Below are positions 60,811 through 64,000 of a stretch of 64,000 nt of DNA, in pieces. Made by a program: the position numbers and the translations under genes. How positions within the stretch are numbered: the first letter of the stretch is position 1; every line of letters begins with the position of its first letter. Origin of the DNA: Meira nashicola (taxonomy: Eukaryota > Basidiomycota > Exobasidiomycetes > Exobasidiales > Brachybasidiaceae). The DNA lies in assembly GCA_001600355.1 (NCBI GenBank), contig BCJU01000003.1, positions 2,732,519 through 2,796,518 on the forward strand. Reading direction: 5' to 3'. Below the pieces are notes generated by a model that had not been told where the DNA came from, searched no databases, and saw nothing but the letters and a program-made list of their open reading frames with translations.

Positions 60811-60966
60811 GGTTTAATTAATAGTAGAGTTGTTTAATTTTGTTAAGAGATAGTATATGTGGGTGGTAGTATAGATCAGAAAACGTAAAGTTTTTTTTCT
60901 TAGATTTTATACCTTTCATTGACGTATCAGCATTTGCGGGGCCGTTTAAAACAATAGGGTAGAATG

Positions 60967-61014
60967 ACCGTATAAAAATTTTAAATCGTCATGCTTCTAA
61001 AAAAAGGGGGGTCC
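60967..61014 (+). repeat. Inverted A/G-tract motif, left arm
   Basis: Order on this strand: ACCGTATA, an AAATTTTA-like block, and AAAAAAAGGGGGG (60999-61011). The 13-bp A/G tract recurs exactly in reverse complement at 62610-62622, again bracketed by the A/T block and a CCGTATA match, so this is one arm of an inverted pair enclosing protein B. Confidence 0.55.
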
Positions 61015-61105
61015 ATGCGGAAGATTCATACATTCTTTGAGACTGACTGAATGAAGGTACGATAGCGATTTATAATAAAAGATGAATGGTAGGGTGAATA
61101 ACACA

Positions 61106-61172
61106 GACCTACCTGCATTTCTGTCAGCAGTGATTAGCTCGGTGATAGATCGGCTATTATATAATCCCACGC
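61106..61172 (+). repeat. 67-bp direct repeat, copy 1
   Basis: This copy matches 63031-63098 at most positions, with a 21-nt exact core (61126-61146, beginning AGCAGTGATTAGCTC). Weaker similarity extends left to about 61027. It lies about 300 bp upstream of the protein A start. Confidence 0.7.
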
Positions 61173-61276
61173 ACACTTATACGTAATCGATTTATTGTAT
61201 CAGTAAAAATTATTAAATTTAGTTAAAACTTTTATGTTGAGAGGGTATAACTACACTTTCAACGCTTTTTCAGACA

Positions 61277-62407
61277 TCAAAATCGACTTGACTCGCCTGC
61301 TTTTTCTTGACTTCGATAAAAACATTGTCGGTCTTCATGGCCTTGTTTTCCACAAAATTTACATATAAAGTATGGACAATCTGGATAGAGATGGCGTTCG
61401 CCTTCATCATCATCTTTGCAGGTTATACACCAAGGACTCCTACGGAGAAAATTTAATTCGCAGTTTGAGTCTCCGATTTTGATAAAACCGTATATTTGTG
61501 CGAGCCAAGATCTATGTTCAAGAGAGATAGATGAAAATGCTTCTAGATCGACTTCAATAAGGCAGAGGAAGTTATAACCTTTTCTGGTAACCTCGGCTGT
61601 TTGAGTGTAAATTTCCCAGATCTCTCTTACATATGCTGTATCTTGAAGATGGTTTTGGAGAGCTTCGTAGATCATTGGAACTGTTGCACAGGTAGGAACC
61701 ATTTCGATTTGGATTGTCATCCATTTCTTGTCATGGAGTGAACCATGTCCAGCATACATGAAGACATGACCATCACATGAGAGTTGCGTTTCCAGGAGAG
61801 ATGGGATTCCTCGCTGGGTTGACCATAGTATATCTAGAAAGACTTGTCCCTGCGTTATTTGAATTCGCGGGCCATGGAATCGAAGAAATATTTCCTTTTC
61901 TGCTTTAGAGAGTATTTTTTCGGGTACGTTGTTGATATAAGTAAGAATTTGTTGTTGTACACAACCAACGATATGTAAGTGTGTGTATTTGGATTTTGCA
62001 TGAACGTTCATCTCTTTTGGAATACGGTAACGTAGGGTTCGATCCGGAATTAGTTCATACGTTCTACGTTGGTCAGGTAAATTGGTTGCCATTATTCTAG
62101 CAATCTCCTTTTTCCTCATATTACGTTTCTTATCTTGAAGCTGTTTTTGGAGTTTCGCTTTCCATTCTTCTTGGGAAAGTAGCTGCTGGTATGGCGGTAA
62201 ACCGTGAATTCCGCCTTGAAATATTGGCTTTAACTCTGTGTCTCCGAATTGGAGCTGTCCGCCCCGTTCACAAGTTCCGACTAATCGGCCTACGATCTCG
62301 AATTCTGGAGGTTGGTAGGTTATAGGATGTTGCTCAGAATTCGTCTCTACTACCAAGCCTTGAGCATTTTGATCAACGTTTTGATGAGTTTGAGCTTGTT
62401 CATCCAT
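61277..62407 (-). CDS. Stand-alone Gag/ORF1-like protein B with double CCHC zinc knuckle
   Basis: Protein of 376 residues, ATG at 62407, no intron; a divergent paralogue of protein A in the same orientation, 466 bp away. Zinc knuckles: Cys327-Cys330-His339-Cys344 (CX2CX8HX4C) and Cys349-Cys352-His357-Cys362 (CX2CX4HX4C). Shared blocks: GLPPYQQLLSQEEWKAKLQ, RTLRYRIPKEM, LSKAEKEIFLRFHGP, GHGSLHDKKWMTIQIEMVP, YVREIWEIY and SNCELNFLRRSPWC. Identity seems roughly one third by eye, so the duplication is old or fast evolving, yet both frames are intact, which suggests selection. The gene sits between the arms of the inverted A/G-tract motif. The role is unknown; RNA or DNA binding is likely from the knuckles. 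A mobile-element origin is inferred. Confidence 0.7.
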   Translation of the reverse strand: MDEQAQTHQNVDQNAQGLVVETNSEQHPITYQPPEFEIVGRLVGTCERGGQLQFGDTELKPIFQGGIHGLPPYQQLLSQEEWKAKLQKQLQDKKRNMRKKEIARIMATNLPDQRRTYELIPDRTLRYRIPKEMNVHAKSKYTHLHIVGCVQQQILTYINNVPEKILSKAEKEIFLRFHGPRIQITQGQVFLDILWSTQRGIPSLLETQLSCDGHVFMYAGHGSLHDKKWMTIQIEMVPTCATVPMIYEALQNHLQDTAYVREIWEIYTQTAEVTRKGYNFLCLIEVDLEAFSSISLEHRSWLAQIYGFIKIGDSNCELNFLRRSPWCITCKDDDEGERHLYPDCPYFICKFCGKQGHEDRQCFYRSQEKAGESSRF

Positions 62408-62602
62408 CTTTAGGTTAGTTGAAGTTTAGCTTTCTTGAATTAACGATTGAGATATTGATAAGGATGATGTTGGTCGGGGTGATTAGGTTGATTTATATCG
62501 AACTCGTATATTCGTATATATTTTGTTTTAAGTAAAGAGGGTGTGGTAAGAGTAAAAAATTTTTTAGATAGACTCCGAGGCTAATTATATAGAAATAGAC
62601 GG

Positions 62603-62656
62603 AGCCCCTCCCCCCTTTTTTTCTAAAATTTAAAAATAAAGGGATCTATACGGACC
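62603..62656 (-). repeat. Inverted A/G-tract motif, right arm
   Basis: CCCCCCTTTTTTT at 62610-62622, an AAATTT block, and TATACGG at 62647-62653. Read on the minus strand it has the same element order as 60967-61014. Confidence 0.55.
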
Positions 62657-62859
62657 TTTATTGACAGGGGATTATGTCGTGCTTAAGCAGGAAATAGAAC
62701 CTGAGAGAAAACTGAAAACAGAACCGAATTGTGCGGTCGGGCGAAAGTTGTTTGCTGGCAAGTTTTTTATTTCTTTATTTTTTTCTTTTAAAAGTGAAGG
62801 AAATTCCTTATCTCTCTAAAGAACCATAGAAAGGAGCGGTAGTCACTTTCAGGGTTACC

Positions 62860-62887
62860 GTAGAGCTAGGCAGTGACCCAGCTCTAC
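62860..62887. repeat. Hairpin-forming inverted repeat
   Basis: GTAGAGCT (62860-62867) and AGCTCTAC (62880-62887) are perfect complements; the stem extends past one mismatch by two G-C pairs, leaving a 6-nt loop (CAGTGA). The gene context is the non-coding flank of protein B. Confidence 0.6.
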
Positions 62888-63030
62888 ATCCTAATTCTTT
62901 AATCAAATCCTATAATCATTACTTATCTTTACTGTTACCCAAAGACGTTCTTGATGAGCCATCATACATTGTTGCCAATCAAAACAGGATTCGACGACTG
63001 AATGGAGGAACGAGAGTGGGGTGTATGATA

Positions 63031-63098
63031 GACCCACCTGCATTTTTGCTAGCAGTGATTAGCTCGGTGATGGATGTGCCATTACATAATCCTCCGCG
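63031..63098 (+). repeat. 67-bp direct repeat, copy 2
   Basis: Partner of 61106-61172, with the exact 21-nt core at 63051-63071. It lies about 620 bp upstream of the protein B start and about 100 bp before the tRNA gene. Confidence 0.7.
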
Positions 63099-63199
63099 CG
63101 ATTGTCAAAAAATTTTTGTTTAGTTAACTCTACCAGTTTTTGATAGGTTTTTCTGGTTGTTCGGTTCATATAAGCACTCTCAAGGTCAGTGAATATCAA

Positions 63200-63311
63200 G
63201 ACCGCGTAGCTCAATGGTAGAGTGACAGACTACGATTTCATCAGCTTCTTCTCAGGAGTTGAATCAGTAGCGTCAATCTGTAGGTCGCGGGTTCGACCCC
63301 CGTCGTGGTCT
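63200..63311 (+). tRNA. tRNA-Arg(ACG) with a 40-nt intron
   Basis: Acceptor arms GACCGCG (63200-63206) and CGTGGTC (63304-63310) pair over 7 bp with one G-U, and 63311 is the discriminator. The D-arm is GCTC/GAGT. The anticodon stem is ACAGA (63225-63229) with TCTGT (63277-63281). The anticodon ACG is at 63232-63234 and the loop reads CTACGAA after splicing. The T-arm is GCGGG-TTCGACC-CCCGT. A-box and B-box (TAGCTCAATGG, GGTTCGACCCC) are normal, and a T run follows. The intron is 63236-63275, at the usual 37/38 site; its GTAG (63267-63270) can pair with CTAC (63230-63233), the expected anticodon-intron pairing. An alternative Asp(GTC) reading would need a non-standard intron site and the wrong acceptor identity. 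Confidence 0.93.
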
Positions 63312-64000
63312 TTCTTTTTGGCATTTTTTTCTTTTTGCATTTTTTTTCTTACGCGATTATCAGGCGTACGTGTAAATCTTTTTGCTAAAATAATTTACCC
63401 GTCTTCGTTATAGATTTCCCGCCTAACTTATAGGAAATTATACGTATCTGTCTATATGTTGTGATCAAATCTAAAATCCTTCATTCGGTAGAGTGTAAGA
63501 GTAAAAAATCAGTAGGATACTACTATCGCGGAGTCGAAGATATCTAGAAATCTCTGTTTTAATCTACCTCCAAATTCAATAAAAGCTGCAAAATCACAAA
63601 CACATAAATGTATCTTTGTTCAATGCTTTATTTTATTTTTCTGATGTATCTAGATAATAGAATAGGGTATATTTGAGATGAATTCACTATCTGGGGCGTT
63701 GAAGTAAGGCCAAATACTTAAATATAGATTTTTCAATTTACAGCTTTTAAAATATAAAAATTATCACATACAAATTATTACAAATTCTTGGTATTCGCAA
63801 CTGTTTAATAAAATACAGAAAACTCAGAAGGCGATAAACACGTTTTTCTTGCTTCTCAGAGAGATGTTCTACAATTCTTTGCTTTGAAAACAATGATACA
63901 TTTTAGACATTTGCGCGATTGTTTTAAATCATGGTCAGTAAATTTTAATAAATCAGTTTAGCTGCAATTTCTAATGTATACCAAGGTTATCTATCGAAAT
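63312..64000. other. AT-rich non-coding tail
   Basis: After the pol III T-run terminator, 689 bp remain to the window end. They are AT-rich, with no frame, tRNA or repeat that I can support. Confidence 0.5.

Larger units (their letters stand above)
60811..61276. other. Flank with copy 1 of the shared repeats
   Basis: This 466-bp gap lies upstream of protein A and downstream of protein B. It holds one arm of an inverted A/G-tract motif (60967-61014) and one copy of a 67-bp direct repeat (61106-61172), described separately. No coding frame. Confidence 0.6.
62408..63199. other. Flank with copy 2 of the repeats and a hairpin
   Basis: 792 bp upstream of protein B. It contains the right arm of the A/G-tract motif (62603-62656), a hairpin (62860-62887) and copy 2 of the direct repeat (63031-63098). 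No coding frame. Confidence 0.6.

Noticed and set aside
61126..61146. Core of the direct repeat as part of a tRNA or pol III gene
   Set aside because: TAGCTCGGTG resembles an A-box, but it misses the conserved A, and neither copy has a B-box or a clover-leaf.
59728..62407. LTR retrotransposon or complete LINE
   Set aside because: No LTR pair, reverse transcriptase, RNase H, integrase or poly-A tail is found around the knuckle genes in the window.

Overview
The window is fungal nuclear DNA. Genes are long, mostly uninterrupted reading frames; the few introns are short (62-75 nt, two longer) with GTAAGT/GTGAGT-type donors and pyrimidine-rich CAG/TAG acceptors. The proteins are fungal: Zn2Cys6 regulator, ERG5, SSK2-type MAPKKK, MSB1, CreC, peroxisomal acyl-CoA oxidase, GMC oxidoreductase. 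Base composition is AT-leaning. Dikarya is safe; a basidiomycete, possibly Ustilaginomycotina, is my best guess, but nothing in the window proves it.

Layout. 1-6981: 3' part of a septin-like GTPase gene, a 21-bp tandem repeat, a NAPE-PLD-like metallo-hydrolase, a Ctp1/Sae2/CtIP DNA-end-resection factor, and a Tcd-type tRNA-modification enzyme. 6982-8531: long gene-free promoter region. 8532-17731: Zn2Cys6 transcription factor, secreted GMC oxidoreductase, ANCHR/ZFYVE19-like protein, aldo/keto reductase with one intron. 18342-27272: DGR2/WDR44-like WD40 protein (I join two reading frames across a 380-nt intron), SWD2/WDR82 (two exons), CCA-adding enzyme, MDP-1 phosphatase. 27798-41330: ERG5 (three exons), NTF2-like membrane protein (two exons), MFS transporter, giant SSK2/SSK22-type MAPKKK. 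41908-49359: Baeyer-Villiger-type monooxygenase, membrane-bound PDI, strongly codon-biased acyl-CoA oxidase ending in SKL. 50484-59231: MSB1/Mug8 domain protein, mitochondrial uS11 with an 8-nt last exon, J-protein with an N-terminal Cys pair motif, CreC/WDR20.

The last 4.8 kb (59232-64000) is different: AT-rich, gene-poor, with two divergent paralogous proteins (59728-60810 and 61277-62407) that each end in a double CCHC zinc knuckle, shared upstream repeats, an inverted A/G-tract motif, a hairpin, and an intron-containing tRNA-Arg(ACG). No reverse transcriptase or integrase is present. The proteins look like stand-alone Gag/LINE-ORF1-like genes. This is the most unusual part of the window.

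The rest is ordinary housekeeping and regulatory content with no evident operon-like cluster. Many neighbouring genes are convergent with 60-80 bp between stop codons, or divergent with short shared promoters. Several reading frames open at TTG or GTG in a naive scan; I use the first in-frame ATG, which moves the start of ten genes.
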